Below are positions 46,394-54,298 of a stretch of DNA of 64,000 nucleotides, piece by piece. This DNA comes from Burkholderia sp. GAS332 (GTDB lineage Bacteria > Pseudomonadota > Gammaproteobacteria > Burkholderiales > Burkholderiaceae): positions 3,658,001 through 3,722,000 of the forward strand of contig FSRV01000001.1 in the NCBI GenBank assembly GCA_900142905.1, in the 5' to 3' direction. Position 1 is the stretch's first letter. Each line of letters starts with the position of its first letter. The notes beneath the pieces are model-generated. The model was not told where the DNA came from. It searched no databases and saw nothing but the letters and a program-made list of their open reading frames with translations. The position numbers and the translations under genes are program-made.

Positions 46394-46576
46394 CCCATCC
46401 ATGCCGCATGCAGCCGTTGAATGCGTGCGGCATCCAGTCCGCATGAAGGCTCCCCAGATGTCGCGTCCTGGTGCCGGGGCACAACCGGAAGACATCCGCG
46501 TATTTGGTAATGCATCAGATCAAGGCCGTCTCGATGAAGGACAGGAGGACGGTCGGGATGGTGCCTGCGATATCTT

Positions 46577-46622
46577 GAACTGCCCCAACGGTTGGACATC
46601 AGTCCAACCGTTGGGGCAGTTC
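46577..46622. promoter_or_regulatory. Perfect 21-bp inverted repeat
   Basis: GAACTGCCCCAACGGTTGGAC, loop ATCA, then its exact complement. It lies between convergent genes (first DUF1521-like and the 515-residue candidate effector). It lacks a T-run, so it may be a bidirectional terminator or a regulatory site; no gene in 46350-46686 is convincing. Confidence 0.65.
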
Positions 46623-46686
46623 TGCTTGAATGGCCTGCGGTAAGCCATCTATCGCAGGCGCTTTGCAATTAAAGTCGTTGTAGCTC

Positions 46687-48234
46687 CTATTGCAACTGTT
46701 GCAACTCCTGATCTAGGGTGTGTAGTCGACGGTTCGTGTCAGCGAGACGAGCCTGCAACATGTGATACAGCTGCGCCTGTTCAAGACCCGTCCGGTTCGC
46801 GTGCTGGGGACCGGGAAACTGACGGAGCTGGTTTTCCAGATCTTGCCGCTGCAGCAGTAAAGGCTGTCGCTGATTTTCCAACTGCGCGCGCTGCATCTGC
46901 AGATCCTGCTGGAGGTTGACTTGTTGCTCCGCCCCGATGCCGGGCCGCTTAGCATCTCCGCCCCCGCCCTTGAGGCCGACATCGTTGTGGACCTGCCAGT
47001 TGCCGTTCTCGTCAGTTCTGACGGGATATTGATACTTTGTCGGATTGTCCGGGTTATAAACACGCCACGTGCCATTGTCCCTGTCGTACCGGACCGGCCA
47101 GGTCTGATCGCCTGATTTGATTAAAGCCTGCCCCTTGTCGTCCCTGAACACACCCGGACTGTGCGGATCGGCCTGCAGGTTACCGGCCGGTTTGCTCGCG
47201 TATTGCGCGGGTACATCGAACTGTGTGCCGCTCGTGGATGGCGCGCTCGTCCCGGGGGCGCGTGCCTGTGACGCATCGGCCGGGGCTTTACCCGCCTCCG
47301 CCGGGGCCGTCTGCCGTTGATCTGTCTCTCGTGGCGCTGCCTGTGGATGGCGAGTCTGCGTCTGCACCGCCGGCGCTTGAGTTGTCTCCGGTTGCGCGGT
47401 CTGCCGTTGAGCCGGCTGTGGGGAGATCGTCTGCGCCTGATCGGCCGGCGGTTGAACCGCCTCCCCTTGAGCGGGCTGCTTGCCGGCCGGCGCACGCTCA
47501 CGCCCAACGGGTGAAGCCTCCGGTGGCGCGGGCTGCTTGCCTGGCTTCATCAGCACAGACTCATCGGACGGGACGCTCACCGAAGGCTTGCCTGCCGGCC
47601 GGGACGTGGTCAAACCTTCTTCCGCGTCTGGCTGGACGTTCGGCGCCGCGAGCACCGGGGTGCCATCCTCCTCCTTCTCGCCAGCGATCCCGCGCGTGAT
47701 CTGCAGTCCCTCGCCGACAACGGGCAACTTTTCCAGTACCTCATCGACCTTCGTGCCGGCTTTCTCTCCGCTACCTGACGGATCGCCCGACGCCATGTCA
47801 CCGATCTTGCCCAAGGTTTGTCCCGGATGCGTCGCACCATCCTTGAAGCCCCGCCAGAAGACGTCCCCCTGCGTGGCGTCCTGACTGGTGTCGCGAGGAG
47901 AACCAGGTACCGGGTGGCTCGCGACATGGATCGGCGTGCCGTTAGTACCCAGCTTGAACTCCGTTGCAACGTTGTCGCGCGTGCCGTCAGCGTGAGGCGC
48001 CTGCGCGGGGTCCGTGACGGCAATTGACTGGGAACTCACCTCGAGCGAACCAGGGTTCGGCGTGCCACCGGCAAGCCCGGCAGCGGACGCGGAGGCATTC
48101 GCATTCACATCCTCGCCCGTGGAGGTATCGAATATCGCAGGTCGCACAGTTGGCTGGGCAACCTGTCCACCAGGTTGCTCTGCTGCAACCTGACCGGGAT
48201 CGTTCTGCCGACTGCTGGCTGATCGGATTTCCAT
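46687..48234 (-). CDS. Candidate T3SS effector, Pro/Gln-rich with coiled-coil C-terminus
   Basis: A 515-residue protein without signal peptide. Residues about 215-345 are low-complexity Pro/Gln/Ala/Thr repeats; about 345-440 hold a folded-looking module (TWPVRYDRDNGTWRVYNPDNPTKYQYPVRTDENGNW); about 450-515 are heptad-rich Gln/Leu sequence (LQMQRAQLENQRQPLLLQRQDLENQL...LDQELQQLQ), a likely coiled coil. The start 48234 has GATGAGGA upstream. It is flanked by the two direct-repeat copies of the DUF1521-like locus. Effector status is inferred from location and composition only; the closest described analogues are Ralstonia/Xanthomonas-type modular effectors. Confidence 0.6.
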   Translation of the reverse strand: MEIRSASSRQNDPGQVAAEQPGGQVAQPTVRPAIFDTSTGEDVNANASASAAGLAGGTPNPGSLEVSSQSIAVTDPAQAPHADGTRDNVATEFKLGTNGTPIHVASHPVPGSPRDTSQDATQGDVFWRGFKDGATHPGQTLGKIGDMASGDPSGSGEKAGTKVDEVLEKLPVVGEGLQITRGIAGEKEEDGTPVLAAPNVQPDAEEGLTTSRPAGKPSVSVPSDESVLMKPGKQPAPPEASPVGRERAPAGKQPAQGEAVQPPADQAQTISPQPAQRQTAQPETTQAPAVQTQTRHPQAAPRETDQRQTAPAEAGKAPADASQARAPGTSAPSTSGTQFDVPAQYASKPAGNLQADPHSPGVFRDDKGQALIKSGDQTWPVRYDRDNGTWRVYNPDNPTKYQYPVRTDENGNWQVHNDVGLKGGGGDAKRPGIGAEQQVNLQQDLQMQRAQLENQRQPLLLQRQDLENQLRQFPGPQHANRTGLEQAQLYHMLQARLADTNRRLHTLDQELQQLQ

Positions 48235-48280
48235 TTCATGTTCCTCATCTGAATGAAGTATCGGACTCGGCTTTGCCGAA

Positions 48281-48301
48281 CACGTCTCCGGTGAAGACGT
48301 G
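48281..48301. promoter_or_regulatory. Inverted repeat upstream of candidate effector
   Basis: CACGTCT, 7-nt spacer, AGACGTG; perfect 7-bp half-sites, 46-66 bp upstream of the 48234 start. Another smaller palindrome (TCGGC-TTT-GCCGA) lies next to it. The rest of 48235-48540 shows no gene. Confidence 0.5.
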
Positions 48302-48540
48302 CCCAACCATTGGAACCCTGGAACTCCCTCTCGAGGTCGTATCTATTCAGCACCGCGCGGCCGAACCGCCATGTCCGTTTATCTCCAACACGCCACCGCC
48401 GCCTACGCATGGCGATCCAAACCAGCCGGGACCGTCGAACACATGACACAAACCGGACCACGATGGCTAACACCCGCAGCGTACTGAAGCTGCGAACCCG
48501 GCCACTCGACTGGAAAATCGCCCAGGCCGCCGGCGCAGGT

Positions 48541-48688
48541 CAAACATATTTTGGACATCTATACATAGGTACGCCGATCAGCGATTCAATCGCCCTACCA
48601 TTTCTAAACCCGGAACCCACTCCATACCGTCGGCAACGCTGTTCCGGCTGTCAATCTCAAGCCGACCTTTTACATCAGGAATATCGAC
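48541..48688 (+). promoter_or_regulatory. Conserved 148-bp promoter/leader, copy 2
   Basis: It starts CAAACATATTTTGGA and ends at the start of the second DUF1521-like gene. It has the same length as 45143-45290 and about 85% identity, so the regulation was duplicated with the gene. Confidence 0.55.
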
Positions 48689-49672
48689 ATGCAGGCATCC
48701 ATGCAGATCAACAGCCCACTGCTCTCACTCCAGGGCAACCTGAGCCTTTTTGGTGGCCACCCACAGTCGCAGTTGCCGTCTGCCACGGCGTTCACTGGCG
48801 GTCGCGCACAGTCACAGTTTTCTCCTGCTGCAGGGTTCAACGGCGGTAAAGCACTGCCGCAGTTTTCTTCTCCCGCAGGTTTCAACAGCGGTCGCAACCC
48901 ATCCAGCCAGATGTCGAACATGATGGGCGGCTTCTCGAAGACATCGTCCTCGGTCTTCAGCCAAAGCACAGGGAATGGCCAGAGCAACACGTACTTCGCG
49001 CAGAGCACCACTGTCAACCGAGGCCCGGCGGCGAACCAGCAGCCGGCACGCTGGGGCGGCGATGACTATCGCGGCGGCGGCCGCTTCGAGAGCAGCTCTT
49101 ACGACAGTGTGCGCAGTTCGTCGCGCAACGACTGCGGTTGCCATGACTCGGGCAGATCCAACCAGACGCAGTGGAGCAACACCCAAGTCAGCAACAACAA
49201 GGCGAGCATCAACCTCGGCGACTACAAGCTCGACTTCGACAAGTCGCATTCCTCGATGACCGTGACCAACACGAAAACCGGCGACACAACGAAAGTCAGG
49301 GGTGACCCGCATCTCGACCAGCACCTCAACAGCGCCAGCAAGTCGACGGGGACGTTCAACGGTCCGATGACGTTCGTGCTGCCGGACAATACGAAGGTCA
49401 CCGTCGGCACCCAGGCGGGCGCGAAGAACAAGTCGGTCTCGTACGCGGACCAGGTCACGATCACCCGCGGCAATCAGGCATACCAGGTCACCGGTCTGAG
49501 CCAGGAAAACAAGGCAGGCCTGAGTGTGCAGAAGAGCCGCGACGGTCGCGCGCTCGATGCCGCCGCGCCGGATGGTTACACCGTTGTGGCGGCCCGCGAC
49601 GGCAGCGGTTGGCTCGACCCGAAGACCGGCAAGCAACCGACCGCGCACGACCTCAAGAAAGCCAACGCGTAA
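48689..49672 (+). CDS. Candidate T3SS-secreted protein, paralog with DUF1521-like motif
   Basis: A 327-residue paralog of the protein at 45291, with the same first 28 residues (MQASMQINSPLLSLQGNLSLFGGHPQSQ), only two to three of the 15-residue repeats, the same linker cluster (SSRNDCGCHDSGRSNQTQWSNT) with its CGC pair, and RGDPHLDQH: Asp206-Pro207 is the candidate self-cleavage site. The C-terminal part to YTVVAARDGSGWLDPKTGKQPT is nearly identical. Loss of two or more repeat units explains most of the length difference. Inference: one of a duplicated pair of metal-induced self-cleaving secreted proteins. Confidence 0.7.
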   Translation: MQASMQINSPLLSLQGNLSLFGGHPQSQLPSATAFTGGRAQSQFSPAAGFNGGKALPQFSSPAGFNSGRNPSSQMSNMMGGFSKTSSSVFSQSTGNGQSNTYFAQSTTVNRGPAANQQPARWGGDDYRGGGRFESSSYDSVRSSSRNDCGCHDSGRSNQTQWSNTQVSNNKASINLGDYKLDFDKSHSSMTVTNTKTGDTTKVRGDPHLDQHLNSASKSTGTFNGPMTFVLPDNTKVTVGTQAGAKNKSVSYADQVTITRGNQAYQVTGLSQENKAGLSVQKSRDGRALDAAAPDGYTVVAARDGSGWLDPKTGKQPTAHDLKKANA

Positions 49673-49692
49673 GCGCACAGCGCGAAGCTCGA

Positions 49693-49714
49693 GGCAACGG
49701 CGCCAGCCGTTGCC
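49693..49714 (+). terminator. Stem-loop after second DUF1521-like gene
   Basis: GGCAACGGC pairs with GCCGTTGCC around GCCA, matching the hairpin after the first paralog. Confidence 0.5.
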
Positions 49715-49818
49715 GCCTCATTCATGCCGCCCACACCTGTTGAATGCGTGCGGCGTGCAGCTGGCCAGCATGAAAACCCCGCCGGGCGTCGGGACTCAAC
49801 CGGGAGACATACGCGCAT

Positions 49819-50400
49819 GTGTTGCCGCCTGCAGATGCCAGGCGTCCCGATGTGTTAGCCGCAACAGGAGGCGCGGCGAGGGGCGCGCTGGCGACGAATG
49901 CGCAAGGCGCCAGTCGAAACCAGAATGCGGTGCCATCAGGCGCGTCGCCGACAACCGTCAACCCCGCGCAGGCACTTGTCGACAGATACGATGGCGGCAG
50001 TGGTCCGTTGCGCAGCTACACGGGCGATCATCGCAACATGATGCTGCTGGGAAAAGCGGAGAAACTCGCCATGACGGGCCAGCCGCGGGAGCACATGATG
50101 CACATGGAAGCCGTTATCGGACTCGGGGCGGAACTCGCGCAGATGGACAACGCGAAGCGGGCGGATTACGCCGCCCGGGCGTTCAGCATCCTCAAGCAAC
50201 CGGAGGATCAGCAGGCGGCGGCCTACACGGCGATCAGTCATGGGTTGCCCCCGGCGGACGACCATTATGTGGAGAATCTGGCGAAAAAGTACCTGGACAC
50301 CGTGCAGGACATCGATCAGAAAAGCCGGCAGACGACGCGCGATGCCGTGGACCGAATAATCGACAGGTATGTGCTAGACAGTCTCGGAAGCTTTCCGTGA
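49819..50400 (+). CDS. Hypothetical protein next to T3SS operon, possible effector or accessory protein
   Basis: A 193-residue protein from a GTG start at 49819. The body (residues about 55-185) is helical: DRYDGGSGPLRSYTGDHRNMMLLGKAEKLAMTG...AELAQMDNAKRADYAARAFSILKQPEDQQAAAYTAI...VENLAKKYLDTVQDIDQKSR. No membrane segment. A different frame just upstream (ATG 49770, MKTPPGVGTQPGDIRA) parallels sequence downstream of the first DUF1521-like gene, so a frameshift may have separated the true N-terminus. It converges with sctO, 53 bp away. Confidence 0.5.
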   Translation: MLPPADARRPDVLAATGGAARGALATNAQGASRNQNAVPSGASPTTVNPAQALVDRYDGGSGPLRSYTGDHRNMMLLGKAEKLAMTGQPREHMMHMEAVIGLGAELAQMDNAKRADYAARAFSILKQPEDQQAAAYTAISHGLPPADDHYVENLAKKYLDTVQDIDQKSRQTTRDAVDRIIDRYVLDSLGSFP

Positions 50401-50453
50401 TAGCTCCATGCCGTACAAGGCGGGCGACCCGCGCCACTCTTTTCACTGCGGCA

Positions 50454-50882
50454 CTACCCACCGTCCCGCGCGCCGCACGCCACGCGCGCGACAGCCGCCC
50501 GCCAGCGGTGCTTTGCATCGTCATGCCGGACTCGCTCGACATGCCAGTCCCGCAGCGCCTGGCGCGCTTCGTCGTGTGCCAACGCATGTGTACGCTGCGC
50601 GTCGCTCAGTTGTCGATGCAACGCCGGCGTCCTTCCATCGTGCGCGCGCAGCGTCGCATGCCACTGCCCACCGGCGCGCTGGTCGCGTCGGCAGAACGCG
50701 AGGACGCGCTGCCGTTGCGCGGTGTGTCGGTCCAGCGCGGCAGCCTGCTCGGCCACCGCAGCCGCCGCGTGCCGCTCACGCCGGCGCGCATCGACCAACG
50801 TTCGGAGCTTGCGGCGCAGCCGGACAGCACGCACCCGCACGAGCAACCGCCACAGCCTCGCCTCCTGCGCCGCGCTGCGCAT
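50454..50882 (-). CDS. sctO: T3SS stalk protein SctO (YscO/HrpO-like)
   Basis: A 142-residue protein dominated by long charged helices (RLLVRVRAVRLRRKLRTLVDARRRERHAAAAVAEQAAALDRH), the pattern of YscO/FliJ stalk proteins that sit on the SctN ATPase hexamer and touch SctV. The ATG 50882 shares its A with the sctN stop (TAATG), the usual SctN-SctO order. It is the last gene of the operon. The identification rests on position and helical character because the family is poorly conserved. Confidence 0.7.
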   Translation of the reverse strand: MRSAAQEARLWRLLVRVRAVRLRRKLRTLVDARRRERHAAAAVAEQAAALDRHTAQRQRVLAFCRRDQRAGGQWHATLRAHDGRTPALHRQLSDAQRTHALAHDEARQALRDWHVERVRHDDAKHRWRAAVARVACGARDGG

Positions 50883-52207
50883 TACGCCGGGCGCCCTTCG
50901 CCGCATAACCCGTGCAGCAGCGCACGCGTTTCAGCCCACCCGCTGCACTGGTCGTACGGTTGCTGCAGAAATCGCTGGATCGCCGGACGCAGGTCGATCG
51001 CACGATCCGTCTCGACATCGTTACCCCGCTCGTATTCGCCGATCTGCAACAGCATCTCGACATCCTCATAACGCGCCAGCCAGTCGCGCACGCGATTCGC
51101 GTCGGCACGCTGCACCGCATCCGCGACGCGGTTCATCAAGCGGCTGCGGCTCTTCAGGATATCGATTGCCGGATAATGCCCGGCTGCACCCAGCTTCGAC
51201 GAAAGCTGAATATGTCCGTCCAGCAACGAACGCGCCTCTTCCGCGACCGGATCCGATAGATCGGCCTCGTCGGCGAGCACCGTATAGAAAGCGGTGATGC
51301 TGCCTTGTGCCGTCACACCGGCCGATTCAATCAGTCGCGGCAACTGCGCGAACACGCTCGGCGGAAAACCACCGCGCAACGGCGGCTCGCCGACCGCCAG
51401 TCCGAGCTCGCGCAACGCACGCGCATAGCGCGTCAGCGAATCAAACAGCAGCAGCACATTACGTCCGCTCGCACGCAAGTCGGCCGCAACTTTCGCCGCC
51501 AGTTCCGCCGCCTTGATACGCTCCGCCGCAGGACGGTCGGAGGTCGCGGCGATCACGATGGTCGACGCACGCCGGTGTTCGAGATGGTCGTGAATGAATT
51601 CGCCTACCTCGCGACCGCGTTCGCCTATCAAGGCAACCACGATCGCGTCGGTCGACGCGCCGTTCGCGATCATGCCCATGATCGTGCTCTTGCCGCCGCC
51701 CGCCGGCGCGAAGATCCCCGTGCGCTGACCGACGCCGCAGGTCAGCAGGCCGTCGATCGCCCGCACGCCGGTCGCAAACGGTGTGGCGATCACCGGCCGC
51801 TCGAGCGGATTGAGCGTCGCCCCTGCCTCGTCCCGCACCACAGCAGCGGTCGTAAGCATGGGTGGCGCAAGCCCTCCGTCGAGTGGTTTGCCGAGACCGT
51901 CCACCACCCGTCCGAGCAGCCCTACTGCGTCGAACGTGCCCCATGCGGAGCCGCAGCCCTGCACTTCGGTAATGTCCGACAGGCCGGCCAATCCGGCGAG
52001 CGGCATAACCAGGGTGCCATCGTGCGCAAACCCGACCACTTCGCCATACTGAGCTTCGAGTGTATCCGGGCGCACCAGCCGCACTTTCTCGCCGATTCGC
52101 AACGACACCCCCACTACCCGCGCAATCACGCCACGCGCTTCAACCACCCGGCCGCGTAACGCCGGCGCGGACATAAACGTGGGCACACTATTTCCAGGCG
52201 ATCGCAT
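50882..52207 (-). CDS. sctN: T3SS ATPase SctN
   Basis: A 441-residue AAA+-like F1-type ATPase that unfolds substrates and powers export. Walker A GIFAPAGGGKST (Lys173), the ALIGERGREVGEF segment, and the Walker B-like LLLFDSLTRYARALRE followed by EPPLRGGFPPSVFAQLPRL are present. The start 52207 has a strong AAAGGAGGACCTC. It is 11 bp downstream of sctV and its stop overlaps sctO. Confidence 0.95.
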   Translation of the reverse strand: MRSPGNSVPTFMSAPALRGRVVEARGVIARVVGVSLRIGEKVRLVRPDTLEAQYGEVVGFAHDGTLVMPLAGLAGLSDITEVQGCGSAWGTFDAVGLLGRVVDGLGKPLDGGLAPPMLTTAAVVRDEAGATLNPLERPVIATPFATGVRAIDGLLTCGVGQRTGIFAPAGGGKSTIMGMIANGASTDAIVVALIGERGREVGEFIHDHLEHRRASTIVIAATSDRPAAERIKAAELAAKVAADLRASGRNVLLLFDSLTRYARALRELGLAVGEPPLRGGFPPSVFAQLPRLIESAGVTAQGSITAFYTVLADEADLSDPVAEEARSLLDGHIQLSSKLGAAGHYPAIDILKSRSRLMNRVADAVQRADANRVRDWLARYEDVEMLLQIGEYERGNDVETDRAIDLRPAIQRFLQQPYDQCSGWAETRALLHGLCGEGRPA

Positions 52208-52218
52208 GAGGTCCTCCT

Positions 52219-54297
52219 TTATGCAGCACCAAGTGTCGCGACCGTCTGGACACGGAAGACATCGAGCGGAATCTCTTCGATCGCCAGCACCTCGATGCGC
52301 TGACCGAAGTCCCGCAACAACCGCGCAAGATGCGGACGCAGGACTGCATTGGTAACGATCAGGCCTATCCCTGACAGGTCCGCCGTAAAGACCTGCTGCG
52401 CCCGCATCAATTCTTCAGCGGGCAGCACGCACTGCGGTTCGCCGTCGATGCCGCTTCTGATCTGAGCTTCGAGACTGGCTTCCCATGCAGCGTCCAGCAC
52501 AGCCGTGGAAAGGGTCCACGTTCCGAGGTCAGCGTAGCTGCGCACGAACTGCCGCCCGAGCTGGATGCGCGCTTCCCGCACCATCCGGTCGATCGTGCGG
52601 TCCCCCGCCGGCACGCGTACGACAGCTTCGAGAATCGCGCGCAGGTTGCGAATCGGCACATGCTGCAGCAGCAGTTGCCGCAGCACGCTGGCGAGCTGCA
52701 CCGTGCTCGCGGCCTGCCCTGCCTGCGCGACAAGCTCGCGAAATTCGATCGCCAGTTGATCGAGCAGGAAGCGCGTCTCCTGCGTGCCGAGAAAATCGGC
52801 CGCCGAACGTTGGCAGACTTCGGTGAGGTGATCGCATAGCGCTTCGTCGACGGTCGCCTTACGGATTCCCGGATCGTCGATCGACGCGACCTTCGCGGTC
52901 GGCACCCAGACCGATTTCGCGGCGCGCGGCCGGTAGCCCTCGACGCCGTCGAACGTAATGAGGCCCTCATCACCGCTCACCAGCGTATGAGCGGCGACCA
53001 GCGTGCCACTCGCAAATGGCACGTCCTCGATATCGATGATGTAGCGCTCAGGCTCGAGCCGCTGATCGCGCAGCAGTGCAAGACCTGGAAACGGCACGCC
53101 CAACTCGACCATCAGATTGCGGCGCAACTGGCCGAGTTGCCGGTTCAGCGCCTCGGGACGCAAAGCTTCGAAGGCCTTGAGGCCGAGCCGCAACCGCAAG
53201 GTCGCGCTGGTGCCCAATTCGACGTCGTCGAGGATGCGTGGCACGTAGTTGCCGCCGTCGCGCGTCATTTCCGGCATCAGCGCGCGCTGCGAGTTCGACG
53301 CGACCGCGGCGTTGCGGATCAAGGTGAGCGCAAGCGCGATCAGCAAGCCGCCGGCAACCGCAAACTGGATGTGCGGAAAACCCGGGATCGCCGCCAATGA
53401 GAGACACGCCACGCCGGCCATCCCGATCGCCTTCGGATGCACCGCCAGTTGCCGGTAAATGTCGCCGCCGAGATGGGCGTCCGCACCATCGGCCGAAGCG
53501 ACGCGTGTGACGAGAATACCCGCCGCCACCGACACGATCAGCGACGGAATCTGCGACACCAGCCCGTCGCCGACGGTAAGAATCGTGTAGGCGTGCAGCG
53601 CATCGCTGAACGACATGCCGCGCTGCGCGATGCCGACCGCCAGTCCGCCGACGATATTCACCAGCGCGACGACAAGGCCCGCCACCGCATCGCCCTTGAC
53701 GAACTTCATCGCACCATCGAGGGAGCCATAGAAGTACGTCTCGCGCTCGAGCGCCGCGCGCAGCCGGCTCGCCTGCGCGGCCGTGACCACGCCGTTGCGC
53801 ATGTCGGCGTCAATGCTCATCTGGCGCCCCGGAATGCCATCCAGGGTAAAGCGCGCGGCCACTTCGGCTACCCGGTCCGCGCCCTTCGCGACCACGATGA
53901 ACTGGATCGCAGCAAGCACGATGAACACGACCAGCCCGACGGCAACGTTGCCACCCACCACCATCTCGCCGAAGGCACCAATGATCTGGCCGGCATGTGC
54001 ATGCAGCAGGATCATCTTGGTCGACGCGATCGCCAGCGCGAGACGCAGCAACGTGGTGATCAGCAACAGCGACGGGAAACTCGCGAGATCCGCAGCCTTC
54101 GAGACATACAGTGTGGTGCTCAGCATGGTCAGGCTGGCAGCGAAGCTCACACAGATGAACAGATCGAGCACGAAAGGCGGCACGGGCACGATCAGCAGTG
54201 CCAGCACGGCGAGGATGCCGATGCCGACGGCAAGGTCGGCGTGACGCGCAAAAAAGGCCGATAGATCGTAGCGGCTGAGGATGGAACGATTCAACAT
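52219..54297 (-). CDS. sctV: T3SS export gate protein SctV
   Basis: A 692-residue inner-membrane protein of normal length. Residues about 20-310 hold seven to eight hydrophobic segments (the FHIPEP domain), and the remainder is the cytoplasmic domain that forms a ring receiving substrates. Recognisable parts are GQIIGAFGEMVVGGNVAVGLVVFIVLAAIQFIVVAKGADRVAEVAARF and the MSIDADMRNGVVT loop. ATG 54297 begins 1 bp after the sctU stop; an in-frame ATG at 54309 is also possible. Confidence 0.95.
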   Translation of the reverse strand: MLNRSILSRYDLSAFFARHADLAVGIGILAVLALLIVPVPPFVLDLFICVSFAASLTMLSTTLYVSKAADLASFPSLLLITTLLRLALAIASTKMILLHAHAGQIIGAFGEMVVGGNVAVGLVVFIVLAAIQFIVVAKGADRVAEVAARFTLDGIPGRQMSIDADMRNGVVTAAQASRLRAALERETYFYGSLDGAMKFVKGDAVAGLVVALVNIVGGLAVGIAQRGMSFSDALHAYTILTVGDGLVSQIPSLIVSVAAGILVTRVASADGADAHLGGDIYRQLAVHPKAIGMAGVACLSLAAIPGFPHIQFAVAGGLLIALALTLIRNAAVASNSQRALMPEMTRDGGNYVPRILDDVELGTSATLRLRLGLKAFEALRPEALNRQLGQLRRNLMVELGVPFPGLALLRDQRLEPERYIIDIEDVPFASGTLVAAHTLVSGDEGLITFDGVEGYRPRAAKSVWVPTAKVASIDDPGIRKATVDEALCDHLTEVCQRSAADFLGTQETRFLLDQLAIEFRELVAQAGQAASTVQLASVLRQLLLQHVPIRNLRAILEAVVRVPAGDRTIDRMVREARIQLGRQFVRSYADLGTWTLSTAVLDAAWEASLEAQIRSGIDGEPQCVLPAEELMRAQQVFTADLSGIGLIVTNAVLRPHLARLLRDFGQRIEVLAIEEIPLDVFRVQTVATLGAA

Positions 54298-54298
54298 G

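Larger units (their letters stand above)
45143..46500 (+). repeat. Duplicated segment, copy 1 (leader, gene, downstream hairpin)
   Basis: Direct repeat with 48541-49815 covering the 148-bp leader, the DUF1521-like gene and about 150 bp after it, including a conserved GAGGCAA...GCCGTTGCC hairpin and a QPGDIR-type stretch. It flanks the candidate effector gene. The copies differ mainly in the number of 15-residue repeats. Confidence 0.8.
48541..49815 (+). repeat. Duplicated segment, copy 2
   Basis: Direct repeat of 45143-46500, about 2.0 kb away from it. The two copies border the 46687-48234 gene on both sides. Confidence 0.8.

Noticed and set aside
46443-46643. 66-codon frame after the first DUF1521-like gene
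   Set aside because: Runs through the perfect 21-bp inverted repeat, whose sequence dictates its last third; no evidence of translation.
49524-51071. 515-codon plus-strand frame across the effector-type gene and sctO
   Set aside because: Arg-rich shadow frame overlapping several better-supported genes; only its short QPGDIR stretch near 49770 is of interest.
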